Below are positions 8,413 to 19,336 of a stretch of DNA of 63,370 nucleotides, piece after piece. The position numbers and the translations under genes were made by a program. How positions within the stretch are numbered: position 1 is the stretch's first letter; every line of letters starts with the position of its first letter. The notes beneath the pieces were generated by a model. It made no database searches. It was not told the DNA's origin and saw nothing but the letters and a program-made list of their open reading frames with translations. The DNA comes from Deltaproteobacteria bacterium (GTDB lineage: Bacteria; Desulfobacterota; Desulfuromonadia; Desulfuromonadales; Geopsychrobacteraceae), in NCBI GenBank assembly GCA_018399135.1, contig JAGYPB010000010.1, forward strand, positions 1 to 63,370. The letters run 5' to 3'.

Positions 8413-11061
8413 ATGCTCACCGGAAACGCCATTCGCGCCCGTTTTCTCAAGTTTTTTGCCGATCGTGACCATACCATTGTGCCATCGTCGTCGCTGGTTC
8501 CCCATAACGACCCGACTCTGTTATTTACCAATGCCGGGATGAATCAGTTCAAAGATTGTTTCCTGGGAGAGGAAAAGCGCTCATACGTACGCGCGACCAC
8601 ATCACAAAAATGTGTGCGTGCAGGCGGCAAGCACAACGATCTGGAAAATGTCGGACGCACCGCCCGACACCACACATTTTTTGAAATGCTGGGCAACTTT
8701 TCGTTCGGCGACTACTTTAAAAAAGAAGCAATCGCTTATGCTTGGGACTTTCTCACCAGGGATATGGGGCTCGACAAGGGACGTCTCTACGTCTCGGTCT
8801 ACACCGACGACGATGAAGCTGCCGACATCTGGCATCACCAGGAAGGGGTGCCGTACGAACGGATTTTCCGATTTGAAGAAGACAATTTCTGGGCCATGGG
8901 AGATACCGGCCCCTGCGGCCCCTGCTCGGAAATCTTTTTTGATAACGGCCCCGAAATCGGCTGCGACAGTCCTGACTGTACCGTCGGCTGTGACTGTGAC
9001 CGCTATATGGAAATCTGGAATAATGTCTTCATGCAGTACGACCGCAAGGCAGACGGCACCCTGGTGCCGCTACCAAAACCGGCTGTCGATACCGGCATGG
9101 GGCTGGAACGGATTACCACCGTCATGCAGGGGGTTCAGTCCAACTATGACACCGACCTGTTGCGCAATATCATTGCCTTCATTGAGCAGTTATGCGGTAA
9201 AATCTACGGCGCTGACAACGAGAATGATGTGTCCATGCGCGTCATTGCCGACCACAGTCGCGCTGCAGCCTATCTGATCGCCGATGGCGTATTGCCGTCG
9301 AATGAAGGACGCGGCTATGTGCTGCGACGGATCATGAGGCGTGCCATGCGCCATGCGAAAATGCTTGGCCTCGATGATCCGGTACTGCACAAAACTGCTG
9401 TTTTTGTACTTGATTCAATGGCGACAGCCTACCCGGAAGAGGCGGAGCGCAAAGATTTTGTTGCCCGCGTCGTCCTCAACGAAGAAGAACGCTTCATTCA
9501 GACCCTGGGCAACGGCCTGCGAATCCTGCACGACGAGGTTGCTCGCCTGGCAGGCAGTGCCAACAAGATCATTCCCGGTGAAACTGTTTTCAAACTTTAC
9601 GATACTTACGGTTTTCCGGTCGATCTGACCGCTGACATCGTCGAAAAAGATGGCTACAGTATTGACGAAGCCGGCTTTGAGACGTGCATGGAGTCACAGC
9701 GCAACAAGGCGCGCGAACATTGGAAGGGTTCCGGCGAAGAGGCGGTTGCGGCCATCTATAAACGCCTGGTCGATCAGGGAGTCCAAACAACCTTCAGCGG
9801 TTATCTCAAGCTTGAGGATCAGGGAAAAATCCTCGCCCTGATTCGTTCCGGCGAACCAGTCAATGAAACCGTGAGCGGCGACATCGTCGAAGTCATTACG
9901 ACAACCACCCCCTGTTACGGCGAATCGGGTGGTCAGACGGGGGATACCGGTGAAATCACTGGAGAAAATGCTCAACTGCGCATTCTCGACACCAAAAAGC
10001 CCCTCGAACACCTCCATGTCCACCTGTGTGAAGTAATCACCGGTGCCTTTCAAATAGGTAGTCAGGTGACCATAAAAGTTGACGGTGAGCGTCGCCAACG
10101 CACAGTCATCAACCATACCGCTACGCACCTGCTCCAGGCGGCCATGCAACGCATCCTCGGTGATCACGTCAAACAGGCCGGCTCGCTGGTTACACCGGAA
10201 CGCCTGCGTTTTGACTTTACCCACTTTTCACCCGTAACGACCACTGAACTGTTGCAGATTGAGGAAGAGGTCAACCGTCAGATCCGCACTAACGCTGCGG
10301 TACAGAGTCGCGAAATGGCAGCAACAGAGGCTCAGTCCTGCGGGGCTACCGCCCTGTTTGGCGAAAAGTACGGGGACGTGGTACGAGTGATCAGCGTTGG
10401 TGATTACAGCATGGAACTCTGTGGCGGTACCCACGCAAAAGCTGCCGGTGATATTGGTCTGTTCCGCATTTTAAGTGAAACCGGCATTGCCGCCGGGGTA
10501 CGCCGGATTGAAGCAGTAACCGGCGAAGCAGCACTGGCATTAAGTCAGCAGCAGCAAATGACCTTGCAGCGGCTGGCCGATCTGGTCAAAAGTGATCCAC
10601 AGAAACTCGAGCAGCGGGTTCAGAAAATGCTTGACCAACAAAAGCATCTGGAACGTGAACTTGAGCAGATCCAAGCCAAAATCAATGTCCAGCGCAGCGG
10701 TGAGTTAATCGATCAGGTGCAGCAGATTGGCAATATCGCTCTTCTGGCGGTCAAGGTTGGCGGAGTGGATGGCAAGAGCCTGCGCGAATTTTCCGATTCC
10801 CTGCGCGACAAACTTGGTTCCGGGGTTCTGGTTTTAGCTACCGAAGCCGACGGCAAGGTTGCCCTGCTGGTCGCCGTTACCAAAGACCTGACCGTCCAGG
10901 TTAAGGCCGGCGACTTGATCAAGCCCCTGGCAGCGATTGTCGGCGGTCGCGGCGGTGGTCGTCCCGAACTGGCCCAGGCCGGTGGCCCTCTAACGGACAA
11001 GCTGGATGAACTGATCGCAGCCGCACCAGAACAACTGAAGCATCTCCTGGGAAATGCCTGA
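8413..11061 (+). CDS. alaS: Alanyl-tRNA synthetase
   Basis: The 882-residue protein is full length. It has the class II catalytic core (start to about 450, with [13 protein letters not shown] and [13 protein letters not shown]), the editing domain with the zinc motifs HTATH and CGGTH, and the C-terminal oligomerisation domain ending with the [15 protein letters not shown] glycine-rich segment. It charges tRNA-Ala and clears mischarged Ser and Gly. The 143-bp gap upstream contains TTTACCG/CGGTAAA symmetry but no recognisable T-box. The stop overlaps the next gene's start by 8 nt. Confidence 0.98.
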   Translation: MLTGNAIRARFLKFFADRDHTIVPSSSLVPHNDPTLLFTNAGMNQFKDCFLGEEKRSYVRATTSQKCVRAGGKHNDLENVGRTARHHTFFEMLGNFSFGDYFKKEAIAYAWDFLTRDMGLDKGRLYVSVYTDDDEAADIWHHQEGVPYERIFRFEEDNFWAMGDTGPCGPCSEIFFDNGPEIGCDSPDCTVGCDCDRYMEIWNNVFMQYDRKADGTLVPLPKPAVDTGMGLERITTVMQGVQSNYDTDLLRNIIAFIEQLCGKIYGADNENDVSMRVIADHSRAAAYLIADGVLPSNEGRGYVLRRIMRRAMRHAKMLGLDDPVLHKTAVFVLDSMATAYPEEAERKDFVARVVLNEEERFIQTLGNGLRILHDEVARLAGSANKIIPGETVFKLYDTYGFPVDLTADIVEKDGYSIDEAGFETCMESQRNKAREHWKGSGEEAVAAIYKRLVDQGVQTTFSGYLKLEDQGKILALIRSGEPVNETVSGDIVEVITTTTPCYGESGGQTGDTGEITGENAQLRILDTKKPLEHLHVHLCEVITGAFQIGSQVTIKVDGERRQRTVINHTATHLLQAAMQRILGDHVKQAGSLVTPERLRFDFTHFSPVTTTELLQIEEEVNRQIRTNAAVQSREMAATEAQSCGATALFGEKYGDVVRVISVGDYSMELCGGTHAKAAGDIGLFRILSETGIAAGVRRIEAVTGEAALALSQQQQMTLQRLADLVKSDPQKLEQRVQKMLDQQKHLERELEQIQAKINVQRSGELIDQVQQIGNIALLAVKVGGVDGKSLREFSDSLRDKLGSGVLVLATEADGKVALLVAVTKDLTVQVKAGDLIKPLAAIVGGRGGGRPELAQAGGPLTDKLDELIAAAPEQLKHLLGNA

Positions 11062-12178
11062 TATGTCTACCAATGGCAACGGCCAATCGCCCAAAAAACT
11101 ACTGATTGTTGATGATGAACCTCTGATCCGCGATCTCTGCGCCAGCGTCTTTGATAACTACAACGTACTGCAGGCAGAAGACGGATTCGACGCATTGAAG
11201 TATCTCAACCACGAAGATGTCGACATTGTTCTGACCGACGTCAATATGCCCAACATTGACGGTCTGGAATTTTTGCGAATCATCCGCCAGGAACGCCCCG
11301 ACCTTCCCGTCATCCTGATGACCGGCTATTCTGATAAGGAATTGATTCTTAACGCTCTTAAAGCCGGGGCAGATGACTTCATCACCAAACCGATCAGCGT
11401 GTTGCAATTAAGCACAACGGTAGAAAAAGTTCTTGAGCGCCACACCCTGCGCAATGAACTCGCTGATTTGCGCCATATTGACCGGCTGAAAAACGAATTT
11501 CTCGGACTGATTTCCCACAAACTTAAAACCCCCACGACTGCTATCTCCCTGTTTATTCAGAATCTTGCCGAAGGGGTGGAAAGCCCGACAGACGATAATT
11601 TTCTTCAGGTACTGACCATGGTTCAATCTGAAACCACCTATCTGGAAAAATTGATCCAGGATCTGCTTTATTTCAGTGAGGCCACTCTGCAGGAAGATGA
11701 GATGACCCTGGAACTGACCGACCTCGGTCTGGTCGCCAGGCAGGCCATCAACGAACTTATGCCTACCGCCCAGAGCAAAGCACAACGGATAAGCACACAC
11801 TTCACTGTCCCCATGTCCGATCGCTTATTGCTGTTACATCCGCAAAAAATTCATTTTTCCGTGCGCGCCCTGCTCGACAACGCGATCAAATTTACTCCGC
11901 AGCAGGGAATGATTGAAGTAAGTGGCGGGTACCAGGAGAATCGGGTCAGGCTCATCATCAAGGATAACGGCATAGGCATTCCTGAACCGGAAATGTCCAA
12001 AATTTTCAACAGGTTTTATCAATTTGATCCACATAGCACAGGCCAGGTACGTGGCTTGGGCCTGGGGCTCTACTATGCTCGTGATTTTATTCGCGCCATG
12101 GGCGGGCAACTGTTAATTGACAGCCGACCTGGAGTCGGCACATCGGCGACCATTGAGTTTCCCCTACCGGAAAAATAA
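11054..12178 (+). CDS. Receiver-histidine kinase hybrid signalling protein
   Basis: The 374 residues split into an N-terminal receiver domain (about 15-125; acidic pair D20-D21, phosphoacceptor D62 in LTDVNMP, K112 in FITKP) and a histidine kinase part: H-box ISHKLKTP with H155, N-box [11 protein letters not shown]1 DNGIGIPE, G2 GLGLGLYYA. There is no membrane segment, so it is a cytoplasmic kinase probably tuned by phosphorylation of its own receiver. The residue after the phospho-histidine is Lys, where most HisKA kinases have Glu or Asp. The 8-nt overlap with alaS suggests co-translation; the signal is unknown. Confidence 0.85.
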   Translation: MPDMSTNGNGQSPKKLLIVDDEPLIRDLCASVFDNYNVLQAEDGFDALKYLNHEDVDIVLTDVNMPNIDGLEFLRIIRQERPDLPVILMTGYSDKELILNALKAGADDFITKPISVLQLSTTVEKVLERHTLRNELADLRHIDRLKNEFLGLISHKLKTPTTAISLFIQNLAEGVESPTDDNFLQVLTMVQSETTYLEKLIQDLLYFSEATLQEDEMTLELTDLGLVARQAINELMPTAQSKAQRISTHFTVPMSDRLLLLHPQKIHFSVRALLDNAIKFTPQQGMIEVSGGYQENRVRLIIKDNGIGIPEPEMSKIFNRFYQFDPHSTGQVRGLGLGLYYARDFIRAMGGQLLIDSRPGVGTSATIEFPLPEK

Positions 12179-12337
12179 TCTCCCAAAACACCGTCAAAAC
12201 CTCTGCCAAAGCCCTGTGTACCAGCGACATTGCTCTTTTTAATTGGGGACTGTCTATGTTATGGTAACGGCTTTGTTTGTCCACGTAAGGATTTATCTTT
12301 ACGATTTTTTCTGACCTCGTTTTTTATGGAGCACTTC

Positions 12338-12868
12338 ATGTTTAAAGGCACAACCATCTGTTCCGTTCGCCACAATCACCAGGTCGCTCTGGGAGGTGAC
12401 GGGCAGGTCAGCCTCGGCAATACCGTGATGAAACACGGCGCGCGCAAAATCAGGCGGCTCTATGAAGACAAGGTGTTAGCAGGTTTTGCCGGCAGTACCG
12501 CCGACGCCTTTACCCTGTTTGAAAAATTTGAGGCCAAGCTTCAGGAATTTCGCGGCAACCTGCCCCGAGCGGCCGTCGCCCTGGCCAAAGACTGGCGCAC
12601 CGACCGCATTCTGCGGCGTCTGGAGGCTTTGCTGATTGTCGCTGACAAGGATGTCACTCTGATTATCTCCGGTGCAGGGGATGTTATCGAGCCCGATGAC
12701 GGAGTCGCCGCTATTGGTTCAGGCGGCAGCTTTGCCCTCGCTGCAGCCCGTGGGATGGTCGCCCATTCTACCCTTGATGCCGCAAAAATCACCGAAGAAG
12801 CGCTCAAAATTGCGGCTGATATCTGCATTTACACTAACGACCAGATTGCTATCGAGGTACTTTCTTGA
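12338..12868 (+). CDS. hslV: HslV peptidase subunit of the HslUV protease
   Basis: I chose ATG 12338, with a TATGGAG Shine-Dalgarno; an in-frame start at 12230 would add a non-conserved extension. The 176-residue product starts [11 protein letters not shown] and continues [11 protein letters not shown]. After loss of a short MFKG propeptide the catalytic Thr becomes N-terminal, as in other HslV of this group. HslV forms the two-ring proteolytic core fed by the HslU ATPase, whose gene begins within the hslV stop codon (TTGA overlap). Confidence 0.95.
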   Translation: MFKGTTICSVRHNHQVALGGDGQVSLGNTVMKHGARKIRRLYEDKVLAGFAGSTADAFTLFEKFEAKLQEFRGNLPRAAVALAKDWRTDRILRRLEALLIVADKDVTLIISGAGDVIEPDDGVAAIGSGGSFALAAARGMVAHSTLDAAKITEEALKIAADICIYTNDQIAIEVLS

Positions 12869-14201
12869 ACAACTTTACCCCCCGCGAAATTGTTTCTGAG
12901 CTGGATCGCTATATTATTGGCCAGAAAGAAGCCAAACGTGCCGTTGCTGTGGCTCTGCGTAACCGCTGGCGGCGCCAGCAGGTGCCGGCCGAACTGCGTG
13001 ATGAAATCGCCCCGAAAAATATCATCATGATCGGCCCGACCGGCGTCGGCAAAACCGAAATCGCCCGGCGCCTGGCCAAACTCTCCCAGGCACCGTTCAT
13101 CAAGGTGGAAGCCAGTAAATTTACCGAGGTCGGTTATGTCGGTCGTGATGTCGAGAGTATGGTTCGTGATCTGCTCGAACTCGCCATCAATATGGTCAAA
13201 GAAGAAGAAACAGCAAAAATGCAGATCAAGGCCGAATCCAATGCCGAAGAACGGCTGCTTGATCTGCTGCTGCCGGGAGAGGCTGACCGTTCTCCTGACA
13301 AAGAAGAACAGCGCCAGGGAACCCGTGACCGGCTACGCAAACTGCTGCGTCTGGGGGAACTGGATGAGCGTTTTGTTGAACTGGATGTAGAGGTCAGCAA
13401 CATGCCGTCCATGGGAATCTTCTCCCCCCAGGGGAACGAAGAACTGGGCCTCAACATCAAGGAGATGTTCGGCAACATTTTCCCGAAAAGTGCCAAACGC
13501 AAACGTATCAAGGTCAGCGAAGCGCGCGAGATTCTCACCGCCAGCGAAGCGGAAAAGCTCGTCGACATGGAAAACGTCACCTCCCTGGCCAGGGAACGCG
13601 CTGAGCAGAGTGGTATCATCTTTATTGACGAGATCGACAAGATTGCCAGCCGTGAAGGGGTACATGGCCCGGAAGTATCGCGCGAGGGGGTGCAGCGCGA
13701 TATTCTGCCGATTGTCGAAGGCAGCACCGTTAACACCAAACACGGTGCCATTAAAACCGATCACATTCTGTTTATCGCTGCCGGCACTTTCCGCTATGGC
13801 CAAGCCCTCTGATCTGATTCCTGAACTCCAGGGACGTTTTCGATCCGGGTTGAACTGGACAGCGCTTGGCGAAGACGATTTTTACCGGATCTGACCGAGG
13901 CGAAAAATGCCTGATTCGTCAATCATCAGTAGATTGATGAAAACCAAAGATCCATCGACCTTCGGTTTAACGAAGAGGCTATTCGGGAAATGGCTAAATT
14001 GCCAAAATGGTCAATGAACAAACGGGAAAACATTGGCGCCCGTCGCCTCCGCACGATTATGGAAAAATTGTTGGAAGATCTCTCTTTCAACACTTGCCGG
14101 AGCGTTCAGGGGGACAAGGTGATGATTGATGCCGAGCAGGTTCTGGTGAACGTCTGGCAAAAATCAGCCAGGATGAAGACCTGTCACGTTACATCTTGTA
14201 A
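12865..14201 (+). pseudogene. hslU: HslU ATPase of the HslUV protease, 3' third frameshifted
   Basis: Translation starts at a TTG overlapping the hslV TGA. Up to about 13790 the frame is intact and typical: [12 protein letters not shown], Walker A GPTGVGKT, the I-domain insert, Walker [13 protein letters not shown]. After HILFIAAGT the frame is lost, but conserved HslU sequence continues in shifted frames: [42 protein letters not shown] and a final DLSRYIL ending at TAA 14199-14201. Total length fits a normal HslU of about 445 residues. Several single-base indels lie within 400 bp; with intact hslV upstream, sequence error is likelier than decay. Confidence 0.85.
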
Positions 14202-14213
14202 AGGACAACAGTG

Positions 14214-15096
14214 ATGCAAGAACTGATAGCCAAAGCCAACGTTCTGATGGAGGCTCTGCCGTGGATCCGGCGTTTTTACGGCACCTCCATCGTCATCAAA
14301 TACGGCGGTCATGCCATGGTCGATGAACGTGAAGGAAGAATTTGCCCGCGACATTATTCTGATGAAATATCGGCCTTAATCCGTGGTTATCCATGGTGGT
14401 GGGCCGCAGATCGGCAAGGTTCTCGAGGCGATGAACATTCAAACCATTTTGTCCAGGGTATGCGCGTGTCACCGACAGTGCTACCACATGGATGTGGGTG
14501 AAATAGACCATCGCGAGCAGGTCAATAAAGAGATTGTCTCCAATATCAACCGTCACGGCGGCAATGCTGTCGGCATTACCGGCAAGGATGGCGGCCTGAT
14601 TCGTGCGTGCAAAATGGAAATGACCGCTATCAACCCGACTCCTGACTCCGGAAATTATCGATATCGGCATGGTCGGTGAAGTCAGGCTGGGTCAATCCGG
14701 CGATTATCGAAGCCCTTGAAAATAACAACTTCATTCCGGTTATCGCTCCGATTGGCGGCGGTCTTGAAAGATTGAGACCTACAACATCAATGCTGACCTG
14801 GTGGCAGGCAAAATCGCCGGCGCCTTAAAAATGAAAAACTGGATTCTGCTGACCGACGTCGAAGGGGTCAAGGACAAGGATGGTCGCCTTATTTCTGCAT
14901 CGATATCCTGCGCGTTCCCGACCTGATCAACAGCGGCACCATTTCGGCGGCATGATTCCAGGTCAACTGTTGTGTCGAGGCCATCGAAGCGGGGATCGGC
15001 AAAACCCATATTATCGATGGCCGCATGGAGCATGCCTGCCTACTGGAAATCTTCACCGACAAGGGTATTGGTACCGCTGTAGCGAGGTACAAATAA
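14214..15096 (+). pseudogene. argB: Acetylglutamate kinase, multiply frameshifted
   Basis: Pieces of ArgB are spread over several frames: [21 protein letters not shown], the nucleotide-binding [52 protein letters not shown]-like residues, [19 protein letters not shown] and a final EIFTDKGIG. The span is 883 nt, the size of an intact argB, so small indels broke the frame without net loss. ArgB phosphorylates N-acetylglutamate, step 2 of arginine synthesis. Start is ATG 14214 (GTG 14211 is possible); the TAA at 15094-15096 shares one base with the argD ATG. Intact argD, argF and argH in the same operon argue for sequence error. Confidence 0.85.
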
Positions 15097-16310
15097 TGGC
15101 ATCAACCCAACAATGGATTAACCAGGGGCTGACTACCGTTGCCGGCACCTATGGCCGTTACCCGCTGGTGGCGGTACGGGGTGAAGGCTGTCGACTGATC
15201 GACAACGATGGCAAGAGCTACCTTGACTTTCTTGCCGGAGTGGCCGTCAATAACCTCGGTCATTGTCATCCGGCGGTGGTGGACGCCATCCGTGAGCAGG
15301 CCGGCATCCTGATTCACTGCTCAAATTTCTATCACATTCCGGCCCAGATCGAACTGTCACGACTGCTGTGTGAAAACTCCTTTGGTAACCGCGTCTTCTT
15401 CTGCAATTCCGGCGCTGAAGCCAACGAAGCGGCACTCAAGCTGGCACGCAAATGGAGCAGTGATAACTTCGGTCCCCAGCGCCACGAGATCATCTCTGCT
15501 ACCGCCTCCTTCCATGGGCGCACTCTGGCAACCGTCAGCGCGACCGGGCAGGAAAAAATCCAGGCCGGTTTTGCCCCGTTGCTCCCTGGCTTCAAGCACG
15601 TTGCCTTTGGTGACATTGAAGCCCTGCGTCAGGCCGTTGGCCCCAATACCTGCGCGGTTATGCTTGAGCCGATCCAGGGCGAAGGAGGCGTTCGTATACC
15701 ACCACCCGGCTATCTCAAAGCGGTTCGCAAACTCTGTAACGAACGCCAGATGCTGTTGATTCTTGACGAAATCCAGACCGGTCTGGGGCGTACCGGCACC
15801 CTGTTTGCCTATCAACAGGAAGAGATCGAACCCGATGTGATGACCCTGGCCAAAGCTCTTGGCGGCGGGGTTCCGATTGGCGCCATGGTAGCCCGTGACC
15901 CCTATTCCGACGTCCTCGGATCGGGCACTCACGGTTCAACTTTCGGGGGGAATCCCCTGGCAACGGCTGCAGCTATCGCCGCTTTTAAAGAATTGAACAG
16001 CCCGGAACTGCTGGAACAGTGTCGCGCAACCGGTGCCTTTTTCATGGCCCAGCTTGAGCAACTCAAAGAACGCCATACGCTTATTCTGGGCGTTCGTGGT
16101 CGCGGACTGATGATCGGCGTCGACCTCGGCTGCGAAGGTGCTCCGATTGTCATCAAGGCGCTGGAACATGGGCTTTTGATCAACTGTACCGCCGGCAATG
16201 TGTTACGTTTTGTGCCACCGCTGATTGTCAGTCGTGCCGAGATCAATCAACTGATCGACACCCTGGATACTCTTCTCAGTGAACATAGTACAGGAGCAAC
16301 AACCGCATGA
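15096..16310 (+). CDS. argD: Acetylornithine aminotransferase
   Basis: The frame stays open upstream into argB, but homology starts at ATG 15096 (MASTQQWINQG), giving 404 residues, normal for ArgD. The class III PLP-aminotransferase features are clear: FCNSGAEANEAALKLARK, FHGRTLATVSATGQ, LDEIQTGLGRTG and the PLP-lysine region TLAKALGGGVPIGA. It converts N-acetylglutamate semialdehyde to N-acetylornithine and often doubles as the succinyl-DAP aminotransferase, though this organism appears to use DapL for lysine. It overlaps argF by 4 nt (ATGA). Confidence 0.97.
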   Translation: MASTQQWINQGLTTVAGTYGRYPLVAVRGEGCRLIDNDGKSYLDFLAGVAVNNLGHCHPAVVDAIREQAGILIHCSNFYHIPAQIELSRLLCENSFGNRVFFCNSGAEANEAALKLARKWSSDNFGPQRHEIISATASFHGRTLATVSATGQEKIQAGFAPLLPGFKHVAFGDIEALRQAVGPNTCAVMLEPIQGEGGVRIPPPGYLKAVRKLCNERQMLLILDEIQTGLGRTGTLFAYQQEEIEPDVMTLAKALGGGVPIGAMVARDPYSDVLGSGTHGSTFGGNPLATAAAIAAFKELNSPELLEQCRATGAFFMAQLEQLKERHTLILGVRGRGLMIGVDLGCEGAPIVIKALEHGLLINCTAGNVLRFVPPLIVSRAEINQLIDTLDTLLSEHSTGATTA

Positions 16311-17218
16311 AAAAAGATTTTCTCTCTCTCTCCGACTGGTCATTAGACGATCTTGAAGCCATATTTGCCCTGACCCGCGATCTCAAAGCGAAGCAGCAGC
16401 AGCGCATACCTCATCGTCTGCTGGATGGAAAAACCCTGGCGATGATCTTCGAAAAAAGCTCCACCCGTACCCGTGTTTCCTTCGAGGTCGGCATGTTTCA
16501 ACTGGGCGGTCATGCCCTGTTTCTTCATTCCGGCAACACCCAGATGGGGCGTGGCGAACCGATCCGCGACAGTGCCAAAGTGATGAGCCGCTACTGCGAC
16601 GGCGTTATGATCCGCACTTTTGCCCATTCCATTGTCGAAGAATTTGCTGCTCACAGCAGTGTGCCGATTATCAATGGACTGACCGATCTCAATCATCCCT
16701 GCCAGCTGATGGCCGATCTCTTTACCGTCAGTGAGCACCGCTCCAACTATCGGGATCTGGTTTATTGCTGGATTGGCGATGGCAACAATATGGCAAACAG
16801 CTGGATCAATGCCTCTTCCGTATTCGGTTTTGAGCTGCGCATTGCCACCCCGAAAGGCTATGAACCGGATCCCGGCGTTATTGAAAAAGCTCGCCAGGCC
16901 GGAGCCCGTCTCATCCTGACCAGCGATCCCTGCGAAGCCGCCGCCGGAGCTGACATTCTCAACACCGATGTCTGGGCAAGCATGGGACAGGAGGAGGAAC
17001 AACAGATCCGCGCAAAAGCTTTCGCCGGTTTCCAGATCAACAGTAAACTGCTCAGCACGGCAAACACAGACGCCTTGGTGTTGCATTGTCTGCCCGCCCA
17101 CCGCGATGAAGAAATCACTAACGAGGTGATAGAAGGGTCGCAATCGATTATATTTGACGAGGCGGAAAACCGTCTCCACGTACAAAAGGCCATCATGGCC
17201 ACCCTGATGGCGGATTGA
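16307..17218 (+). CDS. argF: Ornithine carbamoyltransferase
   Basis: The 303-residue protein has both signature sites: carbamoyl-phosphate binding SSTRTRVSFEV near residue 50 and the ornithine-binding HCLPAHR near residue 263, plus LNHPCQLMADL. It makes citrulline from ornithine and carbamoyl phosphate. Its ATG overlaps the argD stop by 4 nt, so it is part of the arg operon. Length is normal and no residue is missing. Confidence 0.97.
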   Translation: MKKDFLSLSDWSLDDLEAIFALTRDLKAKQQQRIPHRLLDGKTLAMIFEKSSTRTRVSFEVGMFQLGGHALFLHSGNTQMGRGEPIRDSAKVMSRYCDGVMIRTFAHSIVEEFAAHSSVPIINGLTDLNHPCQLMADLFTVSEHRSNYRDLVYCWIGDGNNMANSWINASSVFGFELRIATPKGYEPDPGVIEKARQAGARLILTSDPCEAAAGADILNTDVWASMGQEEEQQIRAKAFAGFQINSKLLSTANTDALVLHCLPAHRDEEITNEVIEGSQSIIFDEAENRLHVQKAIMATLMAD

Positions 17219-17222
17219 CCTG

Positions 17223-17967
17223 ATGAAATTAACTTGTCCCCACTGTGAATACAGCCGCACCATCGATCCCGAACAGATTCCTCCAGGAACCGTCAGGGTC
17301 AAATGTCCCTTGTGTACAAAAGCATTCGATCTGCCCCAGCAACAAGAACTGCAGGAGGAAAGCGAAACAGTCGGCCTCAGTGAATCAGGCCGACCTGCTG
17401 AACAACCGCAAGAACCACAGCAACCTGACACAGAACCCCCACCTGCGACATCACAGCAACCACCAAAAGAGGCTCCGTGGCAGCAAGCCGACGCTCCACC
17501 GCGTCCACCCATGCCCGGCGTATACCGTAATCCAATGGATGCAGTGCCCAAAGCGACCTTCTTGATGCGCGCCGTTGCAACCCTTGTGGATGCCGCTATT
17601 GTTTTTGGCTTGCAGATGATCCTTGGCGGGCTATTAGCCCTGGCCGGCACAGTAACCGTCGTTGGCAGTGATGGCGGGGCCGGAGAAACGGCTTTTATTG
17701 TCCATTTTTTCAGTTACCTGATCAGCTTCACTTACTACATTTTTTTCACCGGTTACTGCGGGCAGACCCCCGGCAAGATGGTACTGCGCATCAAGGTTGT
17801 TCGCCAGGACGGCTCCCCTATCGGTTACGGGCGGGCGGCTTTTCGTGAAGTGCCGGCAAAATTTCTGCCGGTATTATTTCGGCATCGGCTACCTGATGGT
17901 TATCTTTGACGAGCAGAAACGCGCTCTGCATGACCGCATGTCGGATGCCTACGTCATTAAATTATAA
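17223..17967 (+). pseudogene. Zinc-ribbon/RDD-domain membrane protein with a single frameshift
   Basis: The N-terminal 40 residues are an MJ0042-type zinc ribbon (CPHCEYSRT...CPLC). A Pro/Gln/Glu-rich linker follows to about residue 115, then an RDD membrane domain (FLMRAVATLVDAAIVFG, GYCGQTPGKMVLRIKVV). The annotated frame stops at 17909, but a shift near 17870 restores the usual RDD ending: GIGYLMVIFDEQKRALHDRMSDAYVIKL, to TAA 17965-17967. The function of such proteins is unknown. It lies between argF and argG with tight spacing and is probably cotranscribed. The indel borders the damaged argG region, so it is probably a sequence error. Confidence 0.8.
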
Positions 17968-18013
17968 AGTATAACGGATCGTACCGCCACTTTAACGCAC
18001 AGGAGTGAACGCT

Positions 18014-19219
18014 ATGAGCAAAAAGGACGGGTTAAAGTAGTTCGAAGCACCTTCAGGAGGGCTGGATACCTCTATTATTCTTAAGTGGCTGGTAGAAGAA
18101 TATGGCTGCGAAGTCGTTGCCTACTGCGCCGATCTCGGTCAGGGAAGAGCGATCATGTTCCGGATAAAGCCAAACAAACCGGCGCATCCTCCACCATCGT
18201 CGATTTGAAGAAGAGATTTGCTCGCGACTTTGTTTTTCCCATGTTCCGTGCCAACGCTATCTATGAGGACGCTATTTCCTTGGCACGTCCATTGCCCGCC
18301 CGCTGATCTCAAGGCGCAGATGGAAATTGCCTATGAAGGGCGGACGCGGTTTCCATGGTGCTACCGGCAAGGGCAACGATCGGAATACGTTTTAGGAGAT
18401 TGCCTACTATCACTTTGATCCGGCGGCAATCGGTCATCGCACCCTGGCGCTGAAATATGGACGCTAAAGGAAACCCCCGCCCTGGAAGAGTACGCCAAAA
18501 ACATGCGCATCGGTGCCGACCAGTAAAAAGTTCCCCTGGAGCTCCGACCGCAATCTGCTCCATATCTCCTTTGAAGGAGATGTCCTCGAGAACCCCTGGG
18601 CCGAAGCTCCGGAAGAGTGTACGTTGACCGGGCGCCCGGAAGATGCACCGGATCAGCGAATTTATCGAAATCGAATTTGAAAAAGGAGATGCCGTAGCGG
18701 TCAACGGTGTGCGCCTGTCACCAGCCAACCCTGATGGCCAAACTCAATGAACTCGGGGGCAAGCACGGCATTGGCCGCGTCGACCTGATGGAAAACCGCT
18801 ATGTCGGCATGAAAAGCCGTGGCGTCTATGAAACCCCTGGCGGCACCATCCTCGAAGAAGCCCACCGGGGAGTGGAATCGATCACCATGGATCGCGAGGT
18901 CATGCACTTGCGCGATTCTCTGGTGCCGCGCTACGCCGCAATGATCTACAACGGCTACTGGTTCGCTCCCGAGCGTCTCGCCCTGCAGGCGCTGATCGAC
19001 AACACCCAGCAGACCGTCAACGGCAAGGCGCGGATCAAGCTTTACAAGGGTCACTGCCGCGTCGTCGGCCGCGATTCAGCCAGCGACAGCCTGTTCAACG
19101 TCGACTTTGCTACCTTTGAGGCGGATGAAGTCTACAACCAGGCCGACGCCGAAGGCTTCATCAAGCTGAATGCATTACGCTTGCGCATTGCGGCAATTCA
19201 GCGGGCAGCTAAAAAATAG
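18014..19219 (+). pseudogene. argG: Argininosuccinate synthase, 5' half frameshifted
   Basis: ATG 18014 follows an AGGAG. The conserved ATP-binding segment [19 protein letters not shown] is readable after an early frame slip, then [46 protein letters not shown] and [14 protein letters not shown] appear in alternating frames. From 18707 the frame is clean: [23 protein letters not shown] to the end. The 1206-nt span equals a normal ArgG of about 400 residues. ArgG condenses citrulline with aspartate. At least six indels lie in 700 bp while argH downstream is intact, so sequence error is likely. Confidence 0.85.
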
Positions 19220-19230
19220 CAGGTCAGGTT

Positions 19231-19316
19231 GCCACCAAGGCACCATGGACTCCAAGAAAACCAAATGAGGTTGCCCCCCTTGGTGCTCTTGGTGCCTTGG
19301 TGGCTGAGTTTTTTTC
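19231..19316 (+). terminator. Long hairpin with T-run between argG and argH
   Basis: The arms at 19231-19256 and 19279-19304 are complementary over 22 of 26 positions, including a perfect outer block GCCACCAAGGCACC, and are followed by GAGTTTTTTT. It could attenuate transcription into argH. The CTTGGTGCCTTGGTGG wording resembles intergenic repeats seen in many environmental genomes, so it may be a repeat recruited as a terminator. Confidence 0.55.
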
Positions 19317-19336
19317 CCAGCAAGAAAGACTGAAAA

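Noticed and set aside
12865-14201. Programmed frameshift in hslU
   Set aside because: Several different indels occur within 400 bp with no slippery heptamer logic, and the same pattern hits argB and argG; sequence error fits better.
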